From Comamonadaceae bacterium (GTDB lineage Bacteria > Pseudomonadota > Gammaproteobacteria > Burkholderiales > Burkholderiaceae_C): a DNA stretch of 11,144 nucleotides. Location of the stretch: positions 1-11,144 of the forward strand of contig CANIRI010000043.1 of the NCBI GenBank assembly GCA_947469815.1, given 5' to 3'. This document shows, piece by piece, positions 1 through 6,406 of the stretch. The translations under genes and the position numbers were made by a program. The number at the start of each line of letters is the position of its first letter. Within the stretch, counting starts at the first letter, position 1. A model generated the notes under the pieces. The model was given only the letters and a program-made list of their open reading frames with translations, searched no databases and was not told the origin of the DNA.

Positions 1-46
1 CTGTATCATGGGGCAACGCCCTGCGCGGCCCCACACAGAACCCTGA
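1..46 (+). CDS. Possible 3' end of an upstream gene
   Basis: The frame ending in TGA at 44-46 is open back to the window edge, about 14 codons reading [14 protein letters not shown]. Its stop overlaps the argC-like ATG at 46 as TGATG, a common arrangement for translationally coupled genes. No family can be recognised from so few residues, and an open frame of this length can occur by chance. It may equally be a leader sequence. Confidence 0.25.
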   Translation, partial: CIMGQRPARPHTEP

Positions 47-966
47 TGCACACCGTATTTATTGATGGCGAAGCCGGGACCACCGGCCTGCAAATCCGCC
101 AACGCTTGCACGACATGGCGCAGATTGAATTGCTGGCGATCGACCCCGCGCTGCGCAAAGACCCACAGGCCAAACGCGCCCTGCTGGCGCGCGCCGATGT
201 GGTGATCTTGTGTTTGCACGACGACGCGGCCATGGAGACCGTGGCCATGGCCGATGCGCTGCTGGCGGAAACCGGGCGCGGGCCGCGCATCATTGACGCT
301 TCCACCGCGCACCGCACGCACCCGGATTGGGTCTATGGTTTCCCCGAGTTATGTGCCGGGCAAAGCGCCGCCATTGCGGGCGCAACACGGGTCTCCAACC
401 CCGGTTGCTACGCAACGGGCGCGATTGCATTACTGCGCCCTTTGATCGACGCCGGACTGATTGGCGCGGATACGCCGGTGTGCCTGCCCAGCGTCAGCGG
501 GTATTCGGGTGGCGGGCGCAGCATGATGGAGGCGTATGAGGCCGGAACGGCTGCGCCACTGGAGTTGTACGCGCTGGGTCTGGCGCACAAGCATGTGCCG
601 GAAATCATGCGCTACACCGGCCTGACGCGCCGCCCGCTGTTTGTGCCCATGGTGGCCAATTTTGCGCAAGGCATGCTGGTGCAACTGCCGCTGCATTTGG
701 ATAGCCTGCCCGGCGCGCCTACCGCGCAGGCTTTGCATGACGCCCTGCAAGCGCATTACGCAGGCAGCCAATGGGTGCGGGTGGAGCCACCCACCACCGA
801 CCTGAAACTGGACGCGGTGGCGCTGGCCAACACCAACTTGTTGGAACTGCGGGTGTTTGCCAACCAGGCCGCCGGACACGCGCTGCTGGTGGCGCGGCTG
901 GACAACCTGGGCAAAGGCGCCAGCGGAGCGGCGGTACAAAATTTGCAACTTATGCTCGGCTTGTAA
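46..966 (+). CDS. argC: N-acetyl-gamma-glutamyl-phosphate reductase, short (type 2) form
   Basis: This 306-residue protein matches the short AGPR type 2 family. That family reduces N-acetyl-glutamyl-5-phosphate to the semialdehyde with NADPH in cytoplasmic arginine synthesis. The N-terminal nucleotide-binding loop GEAGTTG is at residues 8-14. The catalytic cysteine is Cys121 in SNPGCYATG. The conserved histidine region AHKHVPE lies near residues 180-186, followed by the dimerisation domain. The ATG at 46 is the first start in frame and begins the fold directly ([11 protein letters not shown]). There is no strong Shine-Dalgarno, but the possible TGATG overlap would allow coupling. An amidase gene follows 28 bases later, which is not an arginine-synthesis context. 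The enzyme may therefore work on a related acyl-phosphate in a catabolic operon, or be a second argC. The family call is firm; the physiological substrate is inferred. Confidence 0.88.
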   Translation: MHTVFIDGEAGTTGLQIRQRLHDMAQIELLAIDPALRKDPQAKRALLARADVVILCLHDDAAMETVAMADALLAETGRGPRIIDASTAHRTHPDWVYGFPELCAGQSAAIAGATRVSNPGCYATGAIALLRPLIDAGLIGADTPVCLPSVSGYSGGGRSMMEAYEAGTAAPLELYALGLAHKHVPEIMRYTGLTRRPLFVPMVANFAQGMLVQLPLHLDSLPGAPTAQALHDALQAHYAGSQWVRVEPPTTDLKLDAVALANTNLLELRVFANQAAGHALLVARLDNLGKGASGAAVQNLQLMLGL

Positions 967-994
967 CCGCCCTCTCTTTGATTCCTTGGAAAAA

Positions 995-2374
995 ATGACC
1001 ATGCCGATATCGCTTGAATCGCTGACCCTGCGCGAGCTGCACACCGCCTACCGCGAGGCGCGCTTGGACTCCGTGGCCGTGGCGCAGCACTGCCTGACGC
1101 TTGCTCGGGCCGCCGAGCCGGGGCTCTTCACCTGCCTGCTGGAGGCGCGGGCGCTGGCCGAGGCGCACGCCAGCCGCGCCCGCTGGCATGCGGGCCAGCC
1201 GCTGGGCCCGCTGGACGGCGTGCCGGTGGTGTGGAAAGATTTGTTTGACGTGGCGGGTACGCCCACCACCGCGGCCTCTGCACTGCGCCGCAACGTACCG
1301 CCAGCTGAGCAGGACGCGGCCACCGTGGCGGCGCTGACGGCCGCTGGCGCGGTGAGCATTGGCAAGACCGGTTTAACCGAATTCGCTTACTCCGGCTTGG
1401 GGCTGAACCCGCACTACGGCACGCCGCGCAACCGCCGCAGCACGGACGCGCACCGCTCGCCCGGGGGCTCGTCCAGCGGCTCGGCGGTGGCGGTGGATGC
1501 AGGCATGGCGCTGATCGGCATGGGCACAGATACAGGCGGTTCGGTGCGCATTCCAGCGGCCTTCAATGGCTTGGTCGGCTTCAAGCCCTCCATCGGCCGC
1601 GTGGACGCCACGGGGGTGTTCCCCTTGTCGGCGACCTTGGATGTGATTGGCCCCATGGCCAAGACGGTGCAGGACTGCGCCTGGGCCTATTACGCGCTGC
1701 TGGGCACAACGGCACCGGAATTGCAACTGCCCCCGCCCGGCACCCTGCGGGTGGTGGTGCCCAGCAATGTGGTGCTGGATGAAGCGCAACCGGAGGTGCT
1801 GGCACGTTTTGACGCGGTGCTGGCGCGGCTGCGCGCCGCCGGGGCGCAGGTGCAGCAGATGCACATACCCGCGTTTGACGCGGTGCAGGCGCTGACCGCC
1901 CAACACGGCACCATTCCCGCTGCCGAGGCCTATGTGCTGCACCGCGCCATCGTGGACGGGCCGGACGCGGCGCGGCTGGACCCCCGGGTGCTGGCGCGGA
2001 TCGCGCGCGGGTCCACCATGATGGCCAGCGATCTGGTGATCTTGCAGCAGGCGCGGGTGCGGCTGATGGCCCAAACGCGGGCATTGGTGGGTGACGCGTG
2101 GCTGCTGTTTCCCACGGTGGTGCATGTGGCGCCCCTGGTTGCACCATTGGATGCCGACCACGCTTTGTTCAACCAGACCAATGTGCGCACGCTGCGCAAC
2201 ACCGCCCTGCTCAATGTGCTGGACTGGTGCGGCGTGAGCCTGCCCATGGGGCACGGCGAGGCGGGTATGCCGCTGGGCGTGTTGATCAGCGGACCGGCGG
2301 GCACGGAGGATGCTTTGCTACCCGCAGCCGCTGCGCTGGAACAACTGCTGGCTGTCCGAAAACACCATGTCTGA
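995..2374 (+). CDS. Amidase-signature family hydrolase
   Basis: This 459-residue cytoplasmic enzyme belongs to the amidase signature family (GatA, AtzF and bacterial amidases), which hydrolyse amide or urea-type C-N bonds through a Ser-cisSer-Lys triad. The triad is visible: Lys81 in VVWKDLFDVAG, cis-Ser159 in SPGGSSSGSA, and nucleophile Ser183 in GTDTGGSVRIPAAF. The 24-residue spacing between the two serines is the family norm. The frame is open further upstream to 857, inside argC. The ATG at 995 gives the usual N-terminus and sits outside argC, so it is preferred; GGA just before it is only a weak ribosome site. ATG 1001 is also possible. It is not likely to be GatA, since no gatB or gatC is adjacent. 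Its stop overlaps the next gene by 8 bp, so the two are probably co-translated. The substrate cannot be read from the sequence. Confidence 0.88.
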   Translation: MTMPISLESLTLRELHTAYREARLDSVAVAQHCLTLARAAEPGLFTCLLEARALAEAHASRARWHAGQPLGPLDGVPVVWKDLFDVAGTPTTAASALRRNVPPAEQDAATVAALTAAGAVSIGKTGLTEFAYSGLGLNPHYGTPRNRRSTDAHRSPGGSSSGSAVAVDAGMALIGMGTDTGGSVRIPAAFNGLVGFKPSIGRVDATGVFPLSATLDVIGPMAKTVQDCAWAYYALLGTTAPELQLPPPGTLRVVVPSNVVLDEAQPEVLARFDAVLARLRAAGAQVQQMHIPAFDAVQALTAQHGTIPAAEAYVLHRAIVDGPDAARLDPRVLARIARGSTMMASDLVILQQARVRLMAQTRALVGDAWLLFPTVVHVAPLVAPLDADHALFNQTNVRTLRNTALLNVLDWCGVSLPMGHGEAGMPLGVLISGPAGTEDALLPAAAALEQLLAVRKHHV

Positions 2375-3269
2375 CTCCGTTTTTGCCCCGCTTTCCGACC
2401 ACGGCCGCTTTGCCTACAGCCCGATCACCCAGCGCGGCGATTACGCTTGGCCCAATGGCGCACGGCTGGCGGTGTACCTGGGCTTCAACCTGGAGCACTT
2501 CGCGTTTGGCGAGGGGCTCGGTGCATGTTTAGGACCGCCATCGCCCCAGCCCGATGTGCTGAATTACGCCTGGCGTGAATACGGCAACCGTGTGGGGGCC
2601 TGGCGTTGCCTGGAGCTGTTCGATGCGCTGGCTATGCCGGCCGCGACGATTTTCAACACCGCGCTCTATGAGCACGCGCCCGAACTGCTGGAAGCGTGTG
2701 TGAAGCGCGGCGACGAAATGGTGGGCCATGGTCACACCAATGCGGTACGCCAGTCTGTTTACAGCGAGGAAGAGGAGCGCGCGCTCTTAAGTGGGTGCGC
2801 GCAGCGGATTGCACAGCACAGCGGCAAGCCGCCAACGGGCTGGTTATCGCCTTGGATATCGGAGACGCGGGTCACGCCGGATTTGCTGGCTGAGACGGGT
2901 TACGCCTACACGCTGAACTGGTGCCACGATGACCAGCCCCAGCCCATGCGCACGCGCAGCGGCCAGACCTTGTGGTCGATTCCCTACCCGCAGGAACTCA
3001 ATGACATTCCGATGGTCGTGGCCCGCCAAATGGACGCGGTTGACTTTGCCAATATGGTGATCGATAACTTCGATGAGATGCTGCAGCAGTCGCGTCAACA
3101 GCCGCTGGTGATGGGGCTGGCGCTACACCCCTACATCGTGGGGCAGCCCTACCGCTTGCGGCATTTGCGCCGGGCTCTGGAGCATATTGCGCGTGCGCGC
3201 GATCAGGGCTTGGTGTGGATGACAACGCCGGGGGCGATTTATGACCACGTGCAGGGGATGAACCCCTGA
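2367..3269 (+). CDS. PuuE-like polysaccharide deacetylase-fold hydrolase
   Basis: This 300-residue protein resembles the CE4/NodB-fold branch related to PuuE, a cofactor-independent allantoinase recruited from polysaccharide deacetylases. Features seen are NYAWREYGNRVG near residues 67-78, the VGHGHTNA segment with His121 and His123, a WLSPWISET segment near residues 155-165, and late His-Pro in ALHPYIVGQPYR. The classical metal-binding TFDD motif of NodB enzymes is absent; the equivalent stretch reads LGFNLEHF, as expected for the PuuE-like branch. The ATG at 2367 overlaps the amidase stop (TGA 2372-2374), indicating translational coupling. An in-frame ATG at 2310 would lie deep inside the amidase gene and is less likely. 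With the amidase it probably forms a C-N bond hydrolysing pathway, perhaps for ureide- or cyclic-amide-type compounds; that role is inferred and allantoin is not proven as substrate. Confidence 0.8.
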   Translation: MSDSVFAPLSDHGRFAYSPITQRGDYAWPNGARLAVYLGFNLEHFAFGEGLGACLGPPSPQPDVLNYAWREYGNRVGAWRCLELFDALAMPAATIFNTALYEHAPELLEACVKRGDEMVGHGHTNAVRQSVYSEEEERALLSGCAQRIAQHSGKPPTGWLSPWISETRVTPDLLAETGYAYTLNWCHDDQPQPMRTRSGQTLWSIPYPQELNDIPMVVARQMDAVDFANMVIDNFDEMLQQSRQQPLVMGLALHPYIVGQPYRLRHLRRALEHIARARDQGLVWMTTPGAIYDHVQGMNP

Positions 3270-3272
3270 GAT

Positions 3273-3527
3273 TTACGCGCTGCGGCGCGGGGTCATCGGG
3301 CCGCGGCCTTCGATGTGGCGGAAATTGATACGGCCTTTGGACAAATCGTAGGGCGAGAGTTCCAGGGAAACCCGGTCGCCCGCCAAAATGCGGATGTGGT
3401 TTTTGCGCATTTTTCCGGCGGAATAGGCAATGAGCTGATGTCCGTTATCCAGTGTGACGCGGAATCGGGTGTCGGGCAAAACTTCGTTGACCACGCCCAT
3501 CATCTCAATTAACTCTTCTTTTGCCAT
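3273..3527 (-). CDS. infA: Translation initiation factor IF-1
   Basis: This 84-residue protein is a clear IF-1. It is a single OB-fold domain that binds the 30S A site and helps IF-2 and IF-3 select the start codon. It begins [24 protein letters not shown] in place of the ATG-proximal sequence of the short form and keeps the diagnostic [29 protein letters not shown] block. It is about 12 residues longer than the 72-residue enterobacterial protein, with an [10 protein letters not shown] tail. That is typical of the solo infA copy found in betaproteobacteria outside the ribosomal-protein operon. An AGGAAG ribosome site lies 5 bases before the ATG, and a plausible sigma-70 promoter lies just upstream. 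It appears monocistronic. Its stop is 3 bp from the stop of the convergent PuuE-like gene, with no obvious terminator between. A second infA elsewhere is expected but not visible here. Confidence 0.95.
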   Translation of the reverse strand: MAKEELIEMMGVVNEVLPDTRFRVTLDNGHQLIAYSAGKMRKNHIRILAGDRVSLELSPYDLSKGRINFRHIEGRGPMTPRRSA

Positions 3528-3532
3528 TCAAG

Positions 3533-3538
3533 CTTCCT
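3533..3538 (-). promoter_or_regulatory. Ribosome binding site of infA
   Basis: On the - strand this reads AGGAAG, 5 bases before the infA ATG, a good match to the anti-Shine-Dalgarno and support for the start at 3527. Confidence 0.75.
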
Positions 3539-3555
3539 GAAAAAAATAACCACGA

Positions 3556-3583
3556 ACTATATCATGGCCTCAGACGGTTACAA
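3556..3583 (-). promoter_or_regulatory. Candidate sigma-70 promoter of infA
   Basis: Read on the - strand, TTGTAA (3578-3583) is followed after 16 bases by TATAGT (3556-3561). Each hexamer is 4-5/6 to consensus. Transcription would begin about 20 bases before the infA ATG, leaving a short leader that contains the AGGAAG site. It is found by eye only. Confidence 0.45.
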
Positions 3584-3685
3584 TGGAATAAAAAACTAAG
3601 ATCGACTCTATTTACGAATGTTGATTGCTGTTTTTTAGACTTAATTAGCGGTTGCTGCCTCAATACAAAGTAAACGAGCATAAAA

Positions 3686-4147
3686 ATGACCCTTGACAAG
3701 TTCGATAAACATATTTTGGATGTGTTGCAAAACGAGGGCCGTATCAACAACCAGGACCTTGCAGACCGCATAGGTTTATCGGCCTCACCGTGCCTGCGCA
3801 GGGTGCGGGCGCTGGAAGATTCGGGCCTGATCACCGGGTACCGCGCGCACTTAGACGCGCGCAAACTCGGCTTGTCGCTAATGGCGCTTACGCACATCTC
3901 TATGGACGTGCACACACCCGAGCGCTTTGCCCATTTCGAAGGATCGGTCGCGGTATTACCCGAGGTTTTGGAATGTCTGCTGATCACCGGACAGGACGCC
4001 GATTACCAGCTCAAAGTCATCGTGCGCGACATGGACCATTACCAGGACTTGCTGCTCAACAAAATCACCCGCATCGACGGCGTGACCGGCGTGCATTCGA
4101 GTTTTGTGATGCGCCGCGTCATCGACAAAACCCGCCTGCCCGTGTAA
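3686..4147 (+). CDS. Lrp/AsnC-family transcriptional regulator
   Basis: This 153-residue protein has the full Lrp/AsnC layout. An N-terminal winged helix-turn-helix covers about residues 4-60 (LDKFDKHILDVLQNEGRINNQDLADRIGLSASPCLRRVRALEDSGLI), and a C-terminal RAM ligand-binding and oligomerisation domain covers about 65-145. Such proteins form dimers to octamers and sense amino acids or related small molecules. The ATG at 3686 gives the standard N-terminus; only a weak GAG lies upstream as ribosome site. It is divergent from infA and convergent with minE, so it stands alone. Neither neighbour is an obvious regulon member; the amidase/PuuE-like cluster 0.4 kb away is one possible target, which is a guess. 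It is too generic to name as lrp itself. Confidence 0.93.
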   Translation: MTLDKFDKHILDVLQNEGRINNQDLADRIGLSASPCLRRVRALEDSGLITGYRAHLDARKLGLSLMALTHISMDVHTPERFAHFEGSVAVLPEVLECLLITGQDADYQLKVIVRDMDHYQDLLLNKITRIDGVTGVHSSFVMRRVIDKTRLPV

Positions 4148-4149
4148 CT

Positions 4150-4170
4150 CCGCTTCTTTGCGAGCGGTTT
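4150..4170 (+). terminator. Weak hairpin between convergent genes
   Basis: CCGCTT (4150-4155) can pair with GAGCGG (4162-4167) around a 6-base loop, followed by TTTAA. It lies exactly in the 21-bp gap between the stops of the Lrp-family gene and minE. The stem is short, includes one G-U pair, and the T-run is only three bases, so it may be inefficient or chance. Confidence 0.3.
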
Positions 4171-4432
4171 AACGCGCGTCAGGGAGTTCGATTTTGACTT
4201 CGAGTACTTCCAGGTTGTCGTGACGGTCCAGGTTGACCTTGATATCTTTGACATCAATTTTGATGTACTTGCTAATCACAGCAATCAGGTCACGCTGAAG
4301 GTCCTGCAAATAGTCGGGCTCGGCGGCATTGCGGCCGCTGCGCTCGTGTGCAAGGATCAACTGCAGTCGCTCTTTGGCAACGTTGGCAGTTTGTTTCTTT
4401 TCTCCCAACAGAAAAGACAGAAATGACTTCAT
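4169..4432 (-). CDS. minE: Cell division topological specificity factor MinE
   Basis: This 87-residue protein matches MinE in length and sequence. The N-terminal amphipathic membrane-targeting segment [11 protein letters not shown] is followed by the anti-MinCD helix ([19 protein letters not shown], about residues 16-34). The C-terminal topological-specificity and dimerisation domain starts near [18 protein letters not shown]. MinE stimulates MinD ATPase activity and drives pole-to-pole oscillation that confines MinC to the cell ends. The start ATG directly follows the minD TAA with no spacer, and a GGTGGA ribosome site lies in the last minD codons, so the two are translationally coupled. It is the last gene of minCDE and ends 21 bp from the convergent Lrp-family gene. 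Confidence 0.97.
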   Translation of the reverse strand: MKSFLSFLLGEKKQTANVAKERLQLILAHERSGRNAAEPDYLQDLQRDLIAVISKYIKIDVKDIKVNLDRHDNLEVLEVKIELPDAR

Positions 4433-5248
4433 TTATTTTCCACCAAACAGACGTTGGAGAAAACCCTGCTTCGGGGCTTCTGTGAAACGCATCGGCACGT
4501 CTTGGCCTAAAAAGCGGCTGATCACATCTTTGTAGGCTTCTGCGACGTTGCTGCTCTCCACATGCACCACTGGAATGCCTTGGTTGGATGCTTGCAAAAC
4601 AGCATCGCTTTCCGGAATGACGCCAATGAGCTTGATGCGCAAAATATCCTGTATGTCTTCCAAGGACAGCATTTGCCCCAGGTCCACGCGCGCCGGGTTG
4701 TAGCGGGTGATCAGCAAATGTTCCTTGATGGGTTCTTTGCCTTCAATCGCGCGCTTGGTCTTGCTGGCCAGCATGCCTAGGATGCGGTCTGAATCACGCA
4801 CAGAAGATACTTCCGGATTGGTCACCACCAAGGCTTCATCCGCAAAATGCATGGCCATCAGCGCACCGGTTTCGATACCTGCAGGTGAATCACACACGAT
4901 GTACTCGAATCCCATTTCGGCCAGGTCAGTTAAGACTTTTTCTACGCCGTCCTGGTGCAGGGCATCTTTGTCGCGGGTTTGCGATGCAGCGAGAACAAAC
5001 AAGTTGTCACATTGCTTGTCCTTGATCAGGGCCTGGTGCAAATTGGCTTCACCTTGGATCACATTGATCAGGTCGTACACCACGCGGCGCTCGCAACCCA
5101 TGATCAGATCGAGATTGCGTAAACCGACGTCGAAGTCGATCACAGCGGTTTTGTGGCCACGCAGTGCCAATCCCGCCGCAAAGCTGGCGCTGGTGGTGGT
5201 TTTTCCCACCCCGCCTTTTCCTGAAGTTACAACGATAATTTTTGTCAT
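4433..5248 (-). CDS. minD: Septum site-determining ATPase MinD
   Basis: This 271-residue ParA/Mrp-superfamily P-loop ATPase has the deviant Walker A motif SGKGGVGKTTTSA (residues 9-21, with signature Lys11 and Lys16). It also has the switch I-type segment VIDFDVGLRNLDLIMGCERR and the CDSPAGIE switch II region near residues 118-125. A C-terminal amphipathic membrane-targeting helix ends in FLQRLFGGK. ATP-bound dimers bind the inner membrane, recruit MinC, and are released by MinE. The length equals that of enterobacterial MinD. The ATG at 5248 lies 27 bp after the minC stop with only a weak GAG site, consistent with polycistronic expression. No key residue is missing. Confidence 0.98.
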   Translation of the reverse strand: MTKIIVVTSGKGGVGKTTTSASFAAGLALRGHKTAVIDFDVGLRNLDLIMGCERRVVYDLINVIQGEANLHQALIKDKQCDNLFVLAASQTRDKDALHQDGVEKVLTDLAEMGFEYIVCDSPAGIETGALMAMHFADEALVVTNPEVSSVRDSDRILGMLASKTKRAIEGKEPIKEHLLITRYNPARVDLGQMLSLEDIQDILRIKLIGVIPESDAVLQASNQGIPVVHVESSNVAEAYKDVISRFLGQDVPMRFTEAPKQGFLQRLFGGK

Positions 5249-5275
5249 GGATCTCGCTTGGTTAAATAAATGGAT

Positions 5276-6118
5276 TCAGGGCGTTAAGGGTTCAATCAGC
5301 AATTTTTCCTGGTTGTCATCGCTCAATCGGATTTGCGCTGGTTTGCCCAGTACATCGCTTCCAAAAGGTTTTTCCGCTGTGCGGTAAATACCCGCCACGG
5401 ACACCAGTTCCGCTTCCATCGCAAGAGCAAAAATACGGGCTTTGGTATTGCCTTTTGCACCTGCCATGGCTTTGCCGCGCAGTGCTGCATAGACATGGAT
5501 ATTGCCGTCGGCGACCACTTCAGCACCACGGTTTACCATGGACAAAAGGATCAAATCGCCACCTTTGGCGTAAATTTTTTGCCCCGATCGAATCGGCTTG
5601 TCAATGACCATGGTGGACACCGGTGCAACGGTGATAGCGGCTTCTTTTTGCAGCACGGCAGGCGCTGCAGCTTGGGGCTTTACCAAGGGCGCGGGTACAT
5701 ACATTTCATGCGCCTCAACCAGGCCCAAACGCCGTGCCTCCAGCAGGCTTGCTGGTGGCGCATTACGAACCGCTACAGCGATCAATTTGCATTGGCGTAA
5801 AACAGCAACCAGCTTCGGCAAGTCAGGGACATCACTGTCTGCAAGCAACTGTCCGTAATCGATTACCAAGGCATCTTCGTTAAAAAAATCTGGACTGGTA
5901 CTCAGTGGTCCGAATTGCGACAACAACTGCAATTCCACGGCTTTCAAATCACCAGTTTTCAGCAGCAAAGCGACTAGAGGTAAATCCGCACTTTTGATCT
6001 CAAAAGCCACGGGCTTTTGGTTGTTGTTTTTTGCGGCTGCAGCGGTTGGCATCAAAGACTGGTTTTTCGAACCGGAAAACCCGGGTTGCTCGTTCACAAA
6101 GATTTTACTTGATGGCAT
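5276..6118 (-). CDS. minC: Septum site-determining protein MinC
   Basis: This is MinC, the FtsZ-polymerisation inhibitor that MinD carries to the membrane. The N-terminal FtsZ-inhibiting domain begins near FEIKSADLPLVALLLKTGDL. An Ala/Pro/Val-rich linker (near VPAPLVKPQAAAPAVLQKEAA) leads to the C-terminal beta-helix, which binds MinD and contains RSGQKIYAKGGDLILLSMVNRGAEVVADGNIHVYAALRGKAMAG. The start is uncertain. ATG 6118 gives 280 residues, TTG 6124 adds two, and ATG 6052 would remove a variable Ser/Asn/Ala-rich leader. None has a clear Shine-Dalgarno. ATG 6118 is chosen as the longest ATG start. It is first in minCDE, so the operon promoter should lie in 6119-6406. No convincing -35/-10 pair was found there. 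Confidence 0.93.
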   Translation of the reverse strand: MPSSKIFVNEQPGFSGSKNQSLMPTAAAAKNNNQKPVAFEIKSADLPLVALLLKTGDLKAVELQLLSQFGPLSTSPDFFNEDALVIDYGQLLADSDVPDLPKLVAVLRQCKLIAVAVRNAPPASLLEARRLGLVEAHEMYVPAPLVKPQAAAPAVLQKEAAITVAPVSTMVIDKPIRSGQKIYAKGGDLILLSMVNRGAEVVADGNIHVYAALRGKAMAGAKGNTKARIFALAMEAELVSVAGIYRTAEKPFGSDVLGKPAQIRLSDDNQEKLLIEPLTP

Positions 6119-6224
6119 TTTCAAGGCAGGTGTTTTGTTGGGTGCCTTACGTTTGTCTTTCTACTAACAAGGTTTGAAAATTAAAAGATAAAAGTAGTTG
6201 TAGTAGATAGAGCATGGCGACAAT

Positions 6225-6237
6225 TGTGGGTAAGTCG
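6225..6237 (-). repeat. DnaA-box-like 13-mer, copy 1
   Basis: The + strand reads TGTGGGTAAGTCG. The core 9-mer on the - strand, TTACCCACA, is 8/9 to TTATCCACA. It shares the TAAGT extension with the other three copies and lies nearest the AT-rich tract. Confidence 0.5.
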
Positions 6238-6311
6238 CTTTTGTTCTTTTTTATCAAGGCTTTGGAATTTTGAATGCAATGCTTGTACAGTGCTTCAACC
6301 GTGCGCATGAA

Positions 6312-6324
6312 TGTGCATAAGTCC
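6312..6324 (-). repeat. DnaA-box-like 13-mer, copy 2
   Basis: The + strand reads TGTGCATAAGTCC. The core on the - strand, TTATGCACA, fits the relaxed DnaA consensus TTWTNCACA. Confidence 0.6.
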
Positions 6325-6341
6325 GTAAGCTGCAAAAACTG

Positions 6342-6354
6342 TGTGAATAAGTTG
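6342..6354 (-). repeat. DnaA-box-like 13-mer, copy 3
   Basis: The + strand reads TGTGAATAAGTTG. The core on the - strand, TTATTCACA, fits TTWTNCACA. It forms the left arm of an 11/13 inverted repeat with copy 4 and lies 30 bp from copy 2 in the same orientation. Confidence 0.6.
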
Positions 6355-6365
6355 AAGTTGTTCAC

Positions 6366-6378
6366 CAACTTATCCCCA
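6366..6378 (+). repeat. DnaA-box-like 13-mer, copy 4 (inverted)
   Basis: The + strand reads CAACTTATCCCCA, the reverse complement of TGGGGATAAGTTG. The core TTATCCCCA differs from TTATCCACA at one base. It is opposite in orientation to the other copies and pairs with copy 3 across an 11-bp gap. Confidence 0.5.
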
Positions 6379-6406
6379 ACGTAAATCCCACTGAGTCGTC
6401 CACCTT

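Larger units (their letters stand above)
3528..3685. promoter_or_regulatory. Divergent infA / Lrp-family intergenic region
   Basis: This 158-bp gene-free stretch is markedly more AT-rich than its neighbours and separates two divergently transcribed genes. It must hold both promoters. The infA one can be proposed (3556-3583). For the regulator gene no convincing -35/-10 pair was found. Lrp-family proteins often autoregulate from such regions, but no clear operator palindrome was recognised. Confidence 0.5.
6119..6406. other. AT-rich gene-free region with DnaA-box-like repeats
   Basis: This 288-bp stretch separates minC (leftward) from the MFS gene (rightward) and carries no credible gene. On the + strand it reads, in order: an AT-rich tract (about 6160-6195), a run of TAG-type triplets (6195-6210), a short mixed spacer, then four DnaA-box-like 9-mers at 6225-6233, 6312-6320, 6342-6350 and 6370-6378. 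Two of them (TTATGCACA and TTATTCACA on the - strand) fit the relaxed TTWTNCACA consensus. The other two (TTACCCACA and TTATCCCCA) miss TTATCCACA by one base each. DUE, triplets, box and further boxes in one direction is the general layout of bacterial origins. It could instead be a DnaA-controlled min promoter. The origin role is inference. Confidence 0.45.

Noticed and set aside
857..994. Upstream extension of the amidase into argC
   Set aside because: The extra 46 residues fall inside argC and match no amidase N-terminus; ATG 995 fits the family.
1373..2254. 293-codon - strand frame inside the amidase gene
   Set aside because: The amidase has intact catalytic motifs in the + frame; the opposite frame is His/Arg-rich shadow sequence.
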